A stretch of DNA of 28,833 nucleotides from an uncultured Bacilli bacterium (GTDB lineage: Bacteria; Bacillota_I; Bacilli_A; RFN20; CAG-631), in assembly GCA_934201705.1 (NCBI GenBank), contig CAKPXF010000031.1, positions 1 through 28,833 on the forward strand, given 5' to 3'. The notes beneath the pieces were generated by a model. That model saw nothing but the letters and a program-made list of their open reading frames with translations. It searched no databases and had not been told where the DNA came from. A program made the translations under genes and the position numbers. Shown piece after piece: positions 16,745 through 25,522 of the stretch (position 1 is the first letter of the stretch; every line of letters begins with the position of its first letter).

Positions 16745-16783
16745 GGTAGGTTTACTCTATGAGTAGGCTTACCTTTTCTTTTT
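16745..16783 (+). terminator. Terminator after the tip 2 immunity gene
   Basis: A 13-bp stem (16745-16757 with 16761-16773, three G-U pairs), a 3-nt loop and TTTTCTTTTT. Confidence 0.85.
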
Positions 16784-16816
16784 ATTAAATGAGAATATAT
16801 TTATGTATCATTTAAC

Positions 16817-16861
16817 ACTATTTAAAAGACTTGACAGGGTTAATTCTAGGAATTTATAATA
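16817..16861 (+). repeat. 45-bp Rhs boundary repeat, copy C
   Basis: Exact copy of 12991-13035. Here it is all that is left of a third Rhs tip: the sequence changes at once to the leader of the immunity-like pseudogene. Confidence 0.9.
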
Positions 16862-16885
16862 ATTATAAAAATAAAGGTGATACAT

Positions 16886-17353
16886 ATGCTATTTTTTATT
16901 CAAACAACAAGATTTTATCCAGAAAATTTTGAAAAATTAGGCTTTTTAAAGAAAGATGATGGCTTTTATATATACACAAAAGATAATTCATTATGGAAGG
17001 AAAAACCATTATTAGATTTAGGATAAGGAAAAGAAAATGGCCTTGTAAAAATATTTGATTTAAGTTTTAATGATTTAGTTAAATTAGTATTAATCGATTA
17101 TAGAGGTATAATATGTGAAGAAACATATAATTTTTGGGAAGCTTTATCTATTTTAACTGATGATTATAGTTTAGAATTTTTAAATTATCTAACAAAAAAA
17201 TATGATAAAAACGAATTAAAATCAAAGCATAAATTTATTTATGATTATTTAAATGCAGAATTTAATTTAAATGATAATTTTTTAAAGAAAATAAGTAATA
17301 AGCAAACTATTGAGTGTTGCAATAAATGGAAAGAATTCATCAACAAAATATAA
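16886..17353 (+). pseudogene. Immunity-like gene with one in-frame stop
   Basis: From ATG 16886 a frame of 156 codons runs to TAA 17351 with a single internal TAA at 17024 (codon 47). It reads MLFFIQTTRFYPENFEKLGF, ... WKEKPLLDLG-stop-GKENGLVKIFDLSFNDLV ... FWEALSILTDDYSLEFL ... NKWKEFINKI. Apart from that stop it looks complete, with an AAAGGTG RBS. It follows directly on a 45-bp remnant of an Rhs core, so its toxin tip was deleted. Family unknown. It is convergent with murB; no terminator is visible between them. Confidence 0.65.
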
Positions 17354-17364
17354 ATTTAGCAAAA

Positions 17365-18219
17365 TTATACAATAATTATTTCAGCTTCTAAAACAATATT
17401 AAATGATTTAAAAACCTTTTTTTGTATTTTATGCATTAGTTTAATTACATCTTTTCCAGTAGCATATTTTTTATTAATTAAAATATTAGCATGCTTTTTA
17501 CTTACCATTACACCATTAACCTTATATTTATTTGCTTTTGATTTAATAATTAATTCATAAGCCTTATAATTAGCAGGATTTTTAAAAAATGAGCCACATG
17601 TTTTTACTAGTTCTTGATAGTTTTTTCTATAAATAATTGAATTTCTAATATTCTTTAATATTTCATTTTTATTTATTTCCTTTAAGGAAAATAAAACATA
17701 CAAAATAATATTTTTTTTATTTTTAAATATTGAATAACGATATTTAAAATTGATGTCTTTATTATTAAGTGTTAATATTTCATTATTCTCATTTAAACAA
17801 ATAACCTTTTTAACAAAATCTTTTATTTCTAAATCCTTTATTCCAGCATTATTAGTAATTATTCCGCCAACACTTCCAGGTATAGGAAATAAGCTTTCAA
17901 AACCACCTAAATTATTATCCTTAAGCCTTATAATTAAATTCTTTAATAAATATCCTGAGGATACTAAAGCTTCATTATTATTTATATAAATTTCTTTAAA
18001 TGATTCATTAATTAAAATAATTATCTTTTTTACATATTTATCCTTAAAAACTATTTTACTACCATTACCTAATACTATAAAATCTATATTAAAATAATTA
18101 AATAAATAATTCAAAATAAATATTTCATAAGCATTTTCAACTTCAAACATTATTTTAGCAAATGCATTTAAATTTAAGGTATTAAACCTTTTTAAATTAA
18201 CATTTTTATAAATTATCAT
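17365..18219 (-). CDS. murB: UDP-N-acetylenolpyruvoylglucosamine reductase
   Basis: A 284-residue FAD flavoenzyme that reduces UDP-GlcNAc-enolpyruvate to UDP-MurNAc with NADPH. The FAD domain shows GNGSKIVF, GGFESLFPIPGSVGGIITNNAG and YRYSIF; the C-terminal domain shows CGSFFKNP with the proton-donor Ser, VSKKHANILINK and the final catalytic Glu in LEAEI. The lack of the extra loop marks it as type II, as usual in Bacillota. Its ATG overlaps the murG stop (ATGA), so they are coupled. Last gene of the PBP-murB operon and next to the Rhs island; divIB/ftsQ, often found here, is absent. Confidence 0.96.
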   Translation of the reverse strand: MIIYKNVNLKRFNTLNLNAFAKIMFEVENAYEIFILNYLFNYFNIDFIVLGNGSKIVFKDKYVKKIIILINESFKEIYINNNEALVSSGYLLKNLIIRLKDNNLGGFESLFPIPGSVGGIITNNAGIKDLEIKDFVKKVICLNENNEILTLNNKDINFKYRYSIFKNKKNIILYVLFSLKEINKNEILKNIRNSIIYRKNYQELVKTCGSFFKNPANYKAYELIIKSKANKYKVNGVMVSKKHANILINKKYATGKDVIKLMHKIQKKVFKSFNIVLEAEIIIV

Positions 18220-19190
18220 TTTATTATCTCATCTTCAATTATCTTAAAATTATTATTAAAGCTATTTTTAATCAAATTACTTTTTATATTTTCATATAAA
18301 TCCTTATTTAAAGCTAGCTTTGTTAATTGATTATTTAATTTAGTAAGTGTAAGATCCTTTTCTTCAATTAGAATAATACAATGTCTATTTAATAAATATT
18401 TGGCATTTTTTAGTTGATGATTATTAGTAACATAAGGGCTTGGAATAATAATACTAGGCTTATTATAAGCAACAATTTCTGAAAGTGTTGCTGCACCTGC
18501 CCTGGCTATAACTATATCAACACTATTAATAAGCTCCTTTAAGTTATTATAGTATTGATATATCTTAACATTATTTTTTTTAATAGTCTTTTTTAATTTT
18601 ACATTATTACCAATTACATAGATAAAATTAAAGTCATCATTATTTATTAATAATTTTTCAATTACTTTTGATACACTACTTGAGCCTAAAGAGCCTAATG
18701 TTATTAAAATGGTAATTTTTTTATTATTAAAAAGTTTTATTTTTTTATTAGTTAAAACAAAAGCATTAGGATTACCAACATTAATTTCTTTTTTTAGATT
18801 TAATTTGAAATTTGTAAATATTTTTTTTACTAGTAAATAACTCATTTTATTAGCCTTCCCGCTTATAGCATTTGATTCAAAAATAAATGAATCAATATGA
18901 AGCTTTTTACTAATAATATTTATATAAAAGGAATTTTTCCCACCAAATGTTATTACCTTATTTATATTGTTATTTTTAATTGCTTTATTTATTAAACTTA
19001 GTTTTTTTAAAACACTATAATTATCATCAATATAAATATATTTAACATTATTCATATCATATATTCTTTTATCAATTTCTTTAAAAATTAATATTTTAAC
19101 ATTATACTTATCCTTTAAGTAATTATATAAAGCAAGGCAAGGGTAAATATGTCCACCACTTCCACTACCAGATAATAAAATATTTAGCAT
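18216..19190 (-). CDS. murG: Lipid II synthase MurG
   Basis: A 324-residue GT-B glycosyltransferase that adds GlcNAc to lipid I at the inner face of the membrane. N-terminal glycine loop SGSGSGGHIYPCLA (residues 6-19), FESNAISGKANK for acceptor and membrane contact, second glycine loop ITLGSLGSSSVSK, and the donor-binding block RAGAATLSEIVAYNKPSIIIPSP...NHQLKNAKYL. Slightly short against the usual 350-360. It starts 2 nt after ftsW and ends in TGA overlapping the murB ATG. Confidence 0.96.
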   Translation of the reverse strand: MLNILLSGSGSGGHIYPCLALYNYLKDKYNVKILIFKEIDKRIYDMNNVKYIYIDDNYSVLKKLSLINKAIKNNNINKVITFGGKNSFYINIISKKLHIDSFIFESNAISGKANKMSYLLVKKIFTNFKLNLKKEINVGNPNAFVLTNKKIKLFNNKKITILITLGSLGSSSVSKVIEKLLINNDDFNFIYVIGNNVKLKKTIKKNNVKIYQYYNNLKELINSVDIVIARAGAATLSEIVAYNKPSIIIPSPYVTNNHQLKNAKYLLNRHCIILIEEKDLTLTKLNNQLTKLALNKDLYENIKSNLIKNSFNNNFKIIEDEIIK

Positions 19191-19192
19191 TA

Positions 19193-20293
19193 TTATATTT
19201 CACCTTTCTTATTATTTAATAATAGTCCCATTCCAGCAAGAAGCATTGTTATACTACTTCCTCCATAGCTTAAAAAAGGAAGAGTAATTCCAGTTATAGG
19301 AATTAATCCTACTACAACACATAAATTAATACATACTTGAATAGTTACTAATGAACAAACTCCAATATTTAAAAAGCATTTAAATTCACTTTCTTCATTT
19401 ATAGCTTTATTAAACATTCCATAAATTAATAATCCATAAAGTAGTATTAATAAAACACTACCAATAAAACCAAATTCTTCCGCAAAAATTGAAAAAATAA
19501 AATCTGTTTGTGGCTCAGGCAAATAAAAATGCTTTTGAAATGATTTATCAAATCCCTTTCCAATTATTCCTCCAGGTGCAATGGCATAAAGTGATTGAAT
19601 ACTTTGAAATCCTGCTCCAAGTGGATCATTATAAGGATTAATAAAGGCTAATATTCTATCACTTCTATAATCACTATTTATAATTAAAAATGCAAAGCAA
19701 GAAATTGCAATTATTCCTAAAATAACATAATTTTTAAACTTATTTTTAGATACCATACACATCATAACACAAGATGATAGCATAACTATTCCTGTTCCAA
19801 AATCTGGTTGTAGCATTATTAGTGCAAAGCCTAGTAAGCTAGGAATTAATAAAATAGAAATTGTTTTAAAAAAATTTTTCGTTTGATCATAATATTTATC
19901 AAGCTTACAAGCTAAATAAAAAACAATTATTAGCTTAAATATTTCTGCTGGTTGGATTAAAAAAGTGGCTATTTTAAACCAACTTCTTGAGCCATTTATT
20001 TGTGAGCCAATATGAGGAATTAATACTAATATTAAAGAAATAAAGCCAATTATTAAAAAAACAAGTGAATATTTTTTTAACTTATTAATATTAATCATTT
20101 TAAAAAAAAGTAATAATAACAAACCAATTAAAATAAAAATAATTTGTCTTTTTAAATAATAAAATTTATCATTATAGAAATAATTAGCCCATATTGAGCT
20201 TGATGAATAAACTGAATATAAACCTATTATTAATAAAAGTGCTAAGGAAATATAAATTATTAAATCATATTTATTTATTTTTTGCTTTTGCAA
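19193..20293 (-). CDS. ftsW: SEDS glycan polymerase FtsW/SpoVE
   Basis: A 366-residue polytopic SEDS protein that polymerises lipid II together with a class B PBP. About ten hydrophobic helices; signature blocks are ILIQPAEIFKL-like FLIQPAEIFKLIIVF, LQPDFGTG, GGIIGKGFDKSFQKHFYLPE, PQTDFIFSIFAEEFGFIG and ITLPFLSYGGSS. It could act in division, sporulation or both. The only usable start is TTG at 20293, inside the end of murD. An AAAGGAG lies further up and is better spaced for an ATG that runs into TAA two codons later, directly before this TTG. Confidence 0.94.
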   Translation of the reverse strand: MQKQKINKYDLIIYISLALLLIIGLYSVYSSSSIWANYFYNDKFYYLKRQIIFILIGLLLLLFFKMININKLKKYSLVFLIIGFISLILVLIPHIGSQINGSRSWFKIATFLIQPAEIFKLIIVFYLACKLDKYYDQTKNFFKTISILLIPSLLGFALIMLQPDFGTGIVMLSSCVMMCMVSKNKFKNYVILGIIAISCFAFLIINSDYRSDRILAFINPYNDPLGAGFQSIQSLYAIAPGGIIGKGFDKSFQKHFYLPEPQTDFIFSIFAEEFGFIGSVLLILLYGLLIYGMFNKAINEESEFKCFLNIGVCSLVTIQVCINLCVVVGLIPITGITLPFLSYGGSSITMLLAGMGLLLNNKKGEI

Positions 20294-21476
20294 TTAAATC
20301 ATTAAACTCCTTTCCTCTTTTTTCAAAAGATGGATATTGATCAAAACTTGAAGCAGCTGGACTAAATAAAATTATTTTATCCTTAATATATATATTACTG
20401 GCTATAGTAAATGCTTCCTTTAAGGTAGTACATGTAATAAGATTATTTAATTCATTAACAGCTCTATTTACTATTTCGCCATAACAAATTAAATATTTAA
20501 CCTTATATTTATTAATCCTTTTTAAAGAAACATTTTTATCTTTACCACCAATTATTAAAATTGTATTATTTAGATTATTTATGTGGCTTAAGGCAAACAA
20601 TGTTGCATCAACGCTTGTTGATTTTGAATCATTTATATAGGTTATATTATTTTTGATTTTTATTTCCTCACGATATTTTAAGGTTTTAAAATCATTAATA
20701 TCCTTTAAGCAATCATTTTTTAAGCCAATTATTTTACTAATTGTATATAAATAATTTATTTGTAGTTCATATTTTTTCAAATTATCATTAAAAGCATCGA
20801 TATTTGTTTTTAATAAAGAAACAATCATTGCATTACTATTTATACTTTTAAGATTTTTATTTTCATTATCATAAATAAAATATTCATTTGATGTTTGATA
20901 TTTATAAATGTTCTTTTTATTTTCATAGTATGAAGTTAATGAAAATGAACTATCTAAATGGTTTGGCGACATATTTAGAATAATTGAAATATAAGGCTTA
21001 TAAAATTTCAATGTAGCTAATTGAAAGGAAGATTGTTCAATTATTAAATAATCAAGTCTATTAAATTTTTTATAATACTTACTAATTGGTAAAAAAGAGT
21101 TGCCACACTTTATAACCTTTAATGATTGTTTTTTAAATAAATAATAAATTAAAGAAACTAGTGTCGTTTTTCCATTACTTCCTGTTACTACAATACTTTT
21201 TGTTTTAACATTAAATAAGCTTAATAAATCAATTTCACTAATAAAAGTAAATTTTTCCTTTAGCTTTATAATTATATTATTAGTTTCATTAATTCCTGGG
21301 CTTTTAATCACATATGTAATATCATCTAGCTTTAATAAATCTTCATTTATTAAAAGCTCATTTTTATTCTTTTTTTCATCTTTAAAGCAAGCTATTACAT
21401 ATTCACATTTTTTACTTTTTAAATACTTAATAATATATTTAATACTTTTCCCTTTTCCTAATAATAGAAACTTCAT
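20271..21476 (-). CDS. murD: UDP-MurNAc-L-Ala:D-Glu ligase
   Basis: A 401-residue cytoplasmic ATP-dependent ligase adding D-glutamate to UDP-MurNAc-L-Ala. An N-terminal Rossmann-like domain is followed by the P-loop VVTGSNGKTT (GSNGKTT at 99-105), IEQSSFQL, NMSPNHLD, and the C-terminal ligase signature YINDSKSTSVDATLFAL and IGGKDKN. It is complete but about 50 residues below the usual length. Its ATG overlaps the mraY stop (ATGA) and its end overlaps ftsW. Confidence 0.96.
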   Translation of the reverse strand: MKFLLLGKGKSIKYIIKYLKSKKCEYVIACFKDEKKNKNELLINEDLLKLDDITYVIKSPGINETNNIIIKLKEKFTFISEIDLLSLFNVKTKSIVVTGSNGKTTLVSLIYYLFKKQSLKVIKCGNSFLPISKYYKKFNRLDYLIIEQSSFQLATLKFYKPYISIILNMSPNHLDSSFSLTSYYENKKNIYKYQTSNEYFIYDNENKNLKSINSNAMIVSLLKTNIDAFNDNLKKYELQINYLYTISKIIGLKNDCLKDINDFKTLKYREEIKIKNNITYINDSKSTSVDATLFALSHINNLNNTILIIGGKDKNVSLKRINKYKVKYLICYGEIVNRAVNELNNLITCTTLKEAFTIASNIYIKDKIILFSPAASSFDQYPSFEKRGKEFNDLIAKAKNK

Positions 21477-22429
21477 AATATCACTCCTATAATACTAGCT
21501 ATTATTGATAAAATAATTCCAAATATTGTAAACATTAAAACCACATTACTTTCTTTCATTCCCTTTTTTATAAAGTGATAATGAAGTGGTGTCATTTTAA
21601 ATATTCTTTTTCCTTTTGTTAGTTTAAAATAGCTCACCTGTAATATTACAGATATAGCTTCAACAATATAAATAAGACCAGCTATTAAAATTAATAGCTC
21701 ACTATTTAAGGATATAGCAATAATTGCTAAAATTGCACCAAGGCTTATTGAACCAACATCACCCATTATTATTTTTGATGGATTAAAATTAAAGCATAAA
21801 TATGCTAAAAGTGAGCCAAGTAATGCAACTAAAAATGTTGTAATAATATAATTATTATTTCTTAATGAAATATATAAAAAAGGTGTTATAGCTAAAATAT
21901 ATGTAATTGATACTAACCCATCTAATCCATCTGTTAAATTAATAGCATTGCAGCACCCAACAAAGCATAAAATAATATAAATTATAGCAAATGAACCAAT
22001 GTATAAATATGTATTTGATAGACGTACAAATTCAATAAAATTAATTGATAAAATTTTTAAAACTATTAAAGATCCTATTATTTCAAATAAAACTCTAATA
22101 TAGCCACTTAAGCCTTTATTATCCTTAGCAATAGCTTTTATTAAGTCATCAATTAAACCAATAATAGCATAATAAAAGCTAACAAAAATGAGCAAGAAAA
22201 ATTGCTTTGAGTTTAAAGATGATAAATTAAATATAGTAAAAACTATATTACTTGCTAAAATAAAATCAATTCCGCCACAGCTTATAAAGTTTGTTTTTCC
22301 TTTTACTTCAATTACTTCTAATGAATCCTTTGGCTTTATTTTAAATAAGCACAAATGAATTTTACAAAAAATAAAGCATAAAAGAAAGGAAAGAGTAATT
22401 ATTAATATTAATTTTATATAATCATTCAT
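21473..22429 (-). CDS. mraY: Phospho-MurNAc-pentapeptide translocase
   Basis: A 318-residue integral membrane enzyme linking phospho-MurNAc-pentapeptide to undecaprenyl phosphate (lipid I). About ten hydrophobic helices. Catalytic and metal motifs are LIDDLIKAIAKDNKGLS (the Asp-Asp pair), NAINLTDGLDGL and IMGDVGSISLGA, and the HHH-type loop reads MTPLHYHFIKKG. The N-terminal KGTPTMGG block is altered to KGKTNFISCGGIDF. Start ATG 22429, 30 nt after murE; ends in TGA overlapping murD. Confidence 0.96.
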   Translation of the reverse strand: MNDYIKLILIITLSFLLCFIFCKIHLCLFKIKPKDSLEVIEVKGKTNFISCGGIDFILASNIVFTIFNLSSLNSKQFFLLIFVSFYYAIIGLIDDLIKAIAKDNKGLSGYIRVLFEIIGSLIVLKILSINFIEFVRLSNTYLYIGSFAIIYIILCFVGCCNAINLTDGLDGLVSITYILAITPFLYISLRNNNYIITTFLVALLGSLLAYLCFNFNPSKIIMGDVGSISLGAILAIIAISLNSELLILIAGLIYIVEAISVILQVSYFKLTKGKRIFKMTPLHYHFIKKGMKESNVVLMFTIFGIILSIIASIIGVIL

Positions 22430-22459
22430 TTTATATCACATTAAACTATATGATTTAAA

Positions 22460-23560
22460 CTATTTATTTATAATATTTAAAACACAATTTTTATCATTAA
22501 AAGGTATTTTAAGATTATTTTCCTCAATATAGGCTTCATCCCCTTTACCAAGAATATAAATGTCCTTTGAAGGATATGTATTAATAGCATATTTAATAGC
22601 TTCATATCTATCCTTTATGGTTATATAGTCTTTAATATCACATGTTATATCATTTATTATTTCATCAATATTTTCATATCTTGAATTATCTTTGGTTATA
22701 ATTACATATTTACAGTATTTACTAGCAATACTTCCTATTATTTTCCTTTTGCCTTTATCTCTATTTCCACCACAGCCAAAAACAACAACCTTATCATAGT
22801 TATTGTTATTTAATATTTTTTCAAATGATTCAACATGATGAGCATAATCAATAATTATTTTTCTATTATTTTGTTTAATTATTTCTCCCCTTCCATTTTC
22901 TAAACTAATTTTTTTTAAGGTATTAATAATTATTTTCTTTTTAAAATTCATTTTTCTTAAAATAGAATATACTAAAGATAAATTATCATAATTGAATTCT
23001 AAACATTCTATGTTTTTTCTTATACTTTTATTATCTTTATAAAAGGTGTAATTTCCTTTAAATTCTTTCTTTAAAGAATAAGAAATAAAAATATTTTTTT
23101 TCTTAATTAAAGAGTTTTCTATAAATGATTTTTTTACATTATGATAATTATTTATATTTAAATGATAATCAAGGTGGTCCCTTCCTAAATTAGTTAAACC
23201 AATATAATTAAATTTAAAGCAATTAATGCGAGCCTCATTTATACCAATTGATGAAACCTCCATTACAATATATTTAGGATTTATATCATTATTAATAAAT
23301 ATTTCATAAAGCTTACTTATTTCCATTGTCGTATTTTTAGTTTCAATACATTTGTCCTTATACAATATTTTATGAGTTCCAATATAACAAATATCATAAT
23401 TCATTTTTTTTAAGAAATAATAAAGATATAAGGTAGTTGAGCTTTTCCCACAGCTTCCAGTAATTCCTATACACTTTATTTTACTAAAAGCAAATTTTTT
23501 GCTATAAATATATGAATTAAAATATCTCTTTAATGGATCATTTTCTAAGTAAATAATAAT
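22460..23560 (-). CDS. murE: MurE core without N-terminal domain, no canonical start
   Basis: Mur ligase adding the third residue of the stem peptide. Motifs: P-loop GITGSCGKSSTT (23455 downward), EVSSIGINEARI, LGRDHLDYH, IIDYAHHVESFEKIL, FGCGGNRDKGKR, DNSRYE and ILGKGDEAY. The first ATG (23404) lies after the P-loop and would kill it. The frame is open back to 23584 with no ATG, GTG or TTG; the best start is one of three ATT codons at 23552-23560 behind AAGGGAAGGAAG, inside the end of the PBP gene. From there 366 residues remain against about 490 usual, and the UDP-binding N-terminal domain is missing. The DNPR motif reads DNSR, so the third residue (DAP likely, Lys possible) is not certain. 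Confidence 0.85.
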   Translation of the reverse strand: MIIYLENDPLKRYFNSYIYSKKFAFSKIKCIGITGSCGKSSTTLYLYYFLKKMNYDICYIGTHKILYKDKCIETKNTTMEISKLYEIFINNDINPKYIVMEVSSIGINEARINCFKFNYIGLTNLGRDHLDYHLNINNYHNVKKSFIENSLIKKKNIFISYSLKKEFKGNYTFYKDNKSIRKNIECLEFNYDNLSLVYSILRKMNFKKKIIINTLKKISLENGRGEIIKQNNRKIIIDYAHHVESFEKILNNNNYDKVVVFGCGGNRDKGKRKIIGSIASKYCKYVIITKDNSRYENIDEIINDITCDIKDYITIKDRYEAIKYAINTYPSKDIYILGKGDEAYIEENNLKIPFNDKNCVLNIINK

Positions 23561-25446
23561 ACTTCCTTCCCTTCTTTTATTTTTTCACCCTCTTGTGGTA
23601 ATTGATAAATTACCTTATCGCCATTTCCTATATATACAAATTTAAAATGTGGTGACTTTATTTCTTTTTTAGTTTTTCCTATATAGTTTAAAACAGTATA
23701 TGTTTTAACATCCATCCAAGTATATTTAAATTCAAGTTCACTATTAACTTTAGTAATATTCATATATGTTGCTACATCACTAAAAACATTATTAACAATA
23801 GGTCCAACTATGGTGCCTCCATATTGAATTAATGAATGTGGCTTTTCCATACAAATATATAAAGCAATTTTAGGATCATTCATAGGAAAAGCTCCCATAA
23901 ATGATAAGATATATTGTCCTTGTAAATAAACACCATTTTCGGCAATTTGAGCAGTTCCAGTTTTTCCTCCAACCCTATATCCTTCCATATAGGCCTTTCT
24001 TCCTGAACCATGAGCAACAACACATTCAAGTGCATAACGCATTTTTTCACTTGTTTCTCTTGAAATTATATTATCATCAACAATAATTGTTGGAATTTCA
24101 TAAATCAATTCATTTGTAAATGGCATCCTTATTGACTTTGTAATTTTAGGCTTATATAAGATTCCTCCATTAATAACACTACAAAAGGCTCTAATCATTT
24201 GAATTTGAGTAACAGATATTCCCTGTCCAAAGGAAGTGGTAGCATTTTCTAGATTGTTATATTTTGAAAAATCAAAAAATATTCCTGAAGATTCACCTAA
24301 TAAATCAACATTTGTTTTCTTACTAAAGCCATATTTTTTTACATAGCTATATAATGTTTCTCTTCCAAGTCTTCTACTTATTTCTACAAAACCAGGGTTA
24401 GAAGAATTTTCTAAAACCTGTAAAAATGTTTGCTTTCCATGCCCACCTTTTTTCCATGATTTAATTTTAAAGCCATCAACATATTCAACACCATTATCAT
24501 AATAATAATCCTTAAACATATCAATTTTCTTTTCTTCTATCGCTGCAGCAAAAGAAAATACTTTAAATGTTGAACCTGGCTCATATGATTTCCATACTGG
24601 TAAATTTCTATTATAAATAGTTGAATCATATCTTTTGTAGTTATTTAAATCAAAGGAAGGATATGATGAAATAGCAAGTATTTCACCATTATTAGGATCC
24701 ATAGCTATTCCATAAATACTCTTAGGGCTATATTTATTAAAAGCATTTTTTAATTCTCTTTCAAGAATTTCTTGGATTTTTAAATCAATTGTTAATTGGA
24801 TGTTATAGCCATTAGTTGGTGATATTATTTCACTACTTAAACCATTAAGTAAATTTCCCTTTGCATCAAGTTTATAATTTAAGTATCCATTACTTCCTTT
24901 TAATAATTCATCATATTTACTTTCAAGTCCGGCTAAGCCTTGATTATCAATGCCTACAAAACCAATACTATGAGCTAATAATTCATTATATGGATAATAC
25001 CTTACATTATCATAAACTAAATAAACTCCATCTTCATTTAATTCGCTAATTTTTTTAGCAGTATCATTGTCTAAGTTTTTACCTTCTGGAAACACCTTTA
25101 CAATTGCCGTCTTTTTATTTATTTTATTATATAAAGTATCACTATTCATATTTAATATTGAAGCTATATTACTTGAAACACTTTTTAAATCTTTTACTTG
25201 TGAAGGAATAACATATAATGACATTGCTGGTAAATTTGTAGCTATTTCATTATAATTAACATCATAAATTATTCCTCTTGAGGCTTGAAGAGGAAAGCTT
25301 CTATTCCAAGAATCATTAGCTAGTTTGTTAACTTTACTATAGTTTATTATTTGAATATAAGATAGCTTTGCTATAATAGCAACTAAAATGAAATATACAA
25401 AGTAATTATAAATTTTTATTTTTTTCTTAAGGTTTTGTCTTATCAT
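23545..25446 (-). CDS. spoVD: Class B penicillin-binding protein, SpoVD/FtsI type
   Basis: A 633-residue transpeptidase that cross-links septal peptidoglycan with a SEDS partner (FtsW here). One N-terminal membrane anchor (about residues 15-34), the dimerisation domain with ASRGIIYDVNYNEIA, then the catalytic domain: STFK at 292-295 (nucleophile Ser292), SSN at 348-350, KTGT at 495-498. The C-terminus (about 575-633) is a single PASTA domain, which favours SpoVD over PbpB; with only one such gene here it may serve division too. The ATG at 25446 is preferred over a TTG at 25479 that lies in a terminator T-tract. Upstream mraZ, rsmH and ftsL are absent. Confidence 0.93.
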   Translation of the reverse strand: MIRQNLKKKIKIYNYFVYFILVAIIAKLSYIQIINYSKVNKLANDSWNRSFPLQASRGIIYDVNYNEIATNLPAMSLYVIPSQVKDLKSVSSNIASILNMNSDTLYNKINKKTAIVKVFPEGKNLDNDTAKKISELNEDGVYLVYDNVRYYPYNELLAHSIGFVGIDNQGLAGLESKYDELLKGSNGYLNYKLDAKGNLLNGLSSEIISPTNGYNIQLTIDLKIQEILERELKNAFNKYSPKSIYGIAMDPNNGEILAISSYPSFDLNNYKRYDSTIYNRNLPVWKSYEPGSTFKVFSFAAAIEEKKIDMFKDYYYDNGVEYVDGFKIKSWKKGGHGKQTFLQVLENSSNPGFVEISRRLGRETLYSYVKKYGFSKKTNVDLLGESSGIFFDFSKYNNLENATTSFGQGISVTQIQMIRAFCSVINGGILYKPKITKSIRMPFTNELIYEIPTIIVDDNIISRETSEKMRYALECVVAHGSGRKAYMEGYRVGGKTGTAQIAENGVYLQGQYILSFMGAFPMNDPKIALYICMEKPHSLIQYGGTIVGPIVNNVFSDVATYMNITKVNSELEFKYTWMDVKTYTVLNYIGKTKKEIKSPHFKFVYIGNGDKVIYQLPQEGEKIKEGKEVLLFT

Positions 25447-25466
25447 AGTATCACATTTAAATATAT

Positions 25467-25494
25467 GAAAAAAAATCAAGTTTAAAACCTGATT
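25467..25494 (-). terminator. Hairpin and T8 just before the PBP gene
   Basis: Stem of about eight pairs (AATCAGGT/ACTTGATT, one G-U), 5-nt loop, then TTTTTTTT on the minus strand, ending about 20 nt before the PBP ATG. It is either a second terminator or an attenuator in the PBP leader. Confidence 0.7.
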
Positions 25495-25522
25495 TTAGTT
25501 TTTAAATATAGATATATGATAG

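Noticed and set aside
22460..23404. MurE starting at ATG 23404
   Set aside because: This start lies after the P-loop GITGSCGKSS, which is in frame upstream, and has no RBS.
23545..25479. PBP starting at TTG 25479
   Set aside because: The codon is part of the terminator stem and its T-run; the ATG at 25446 gives a normal N-terminus.
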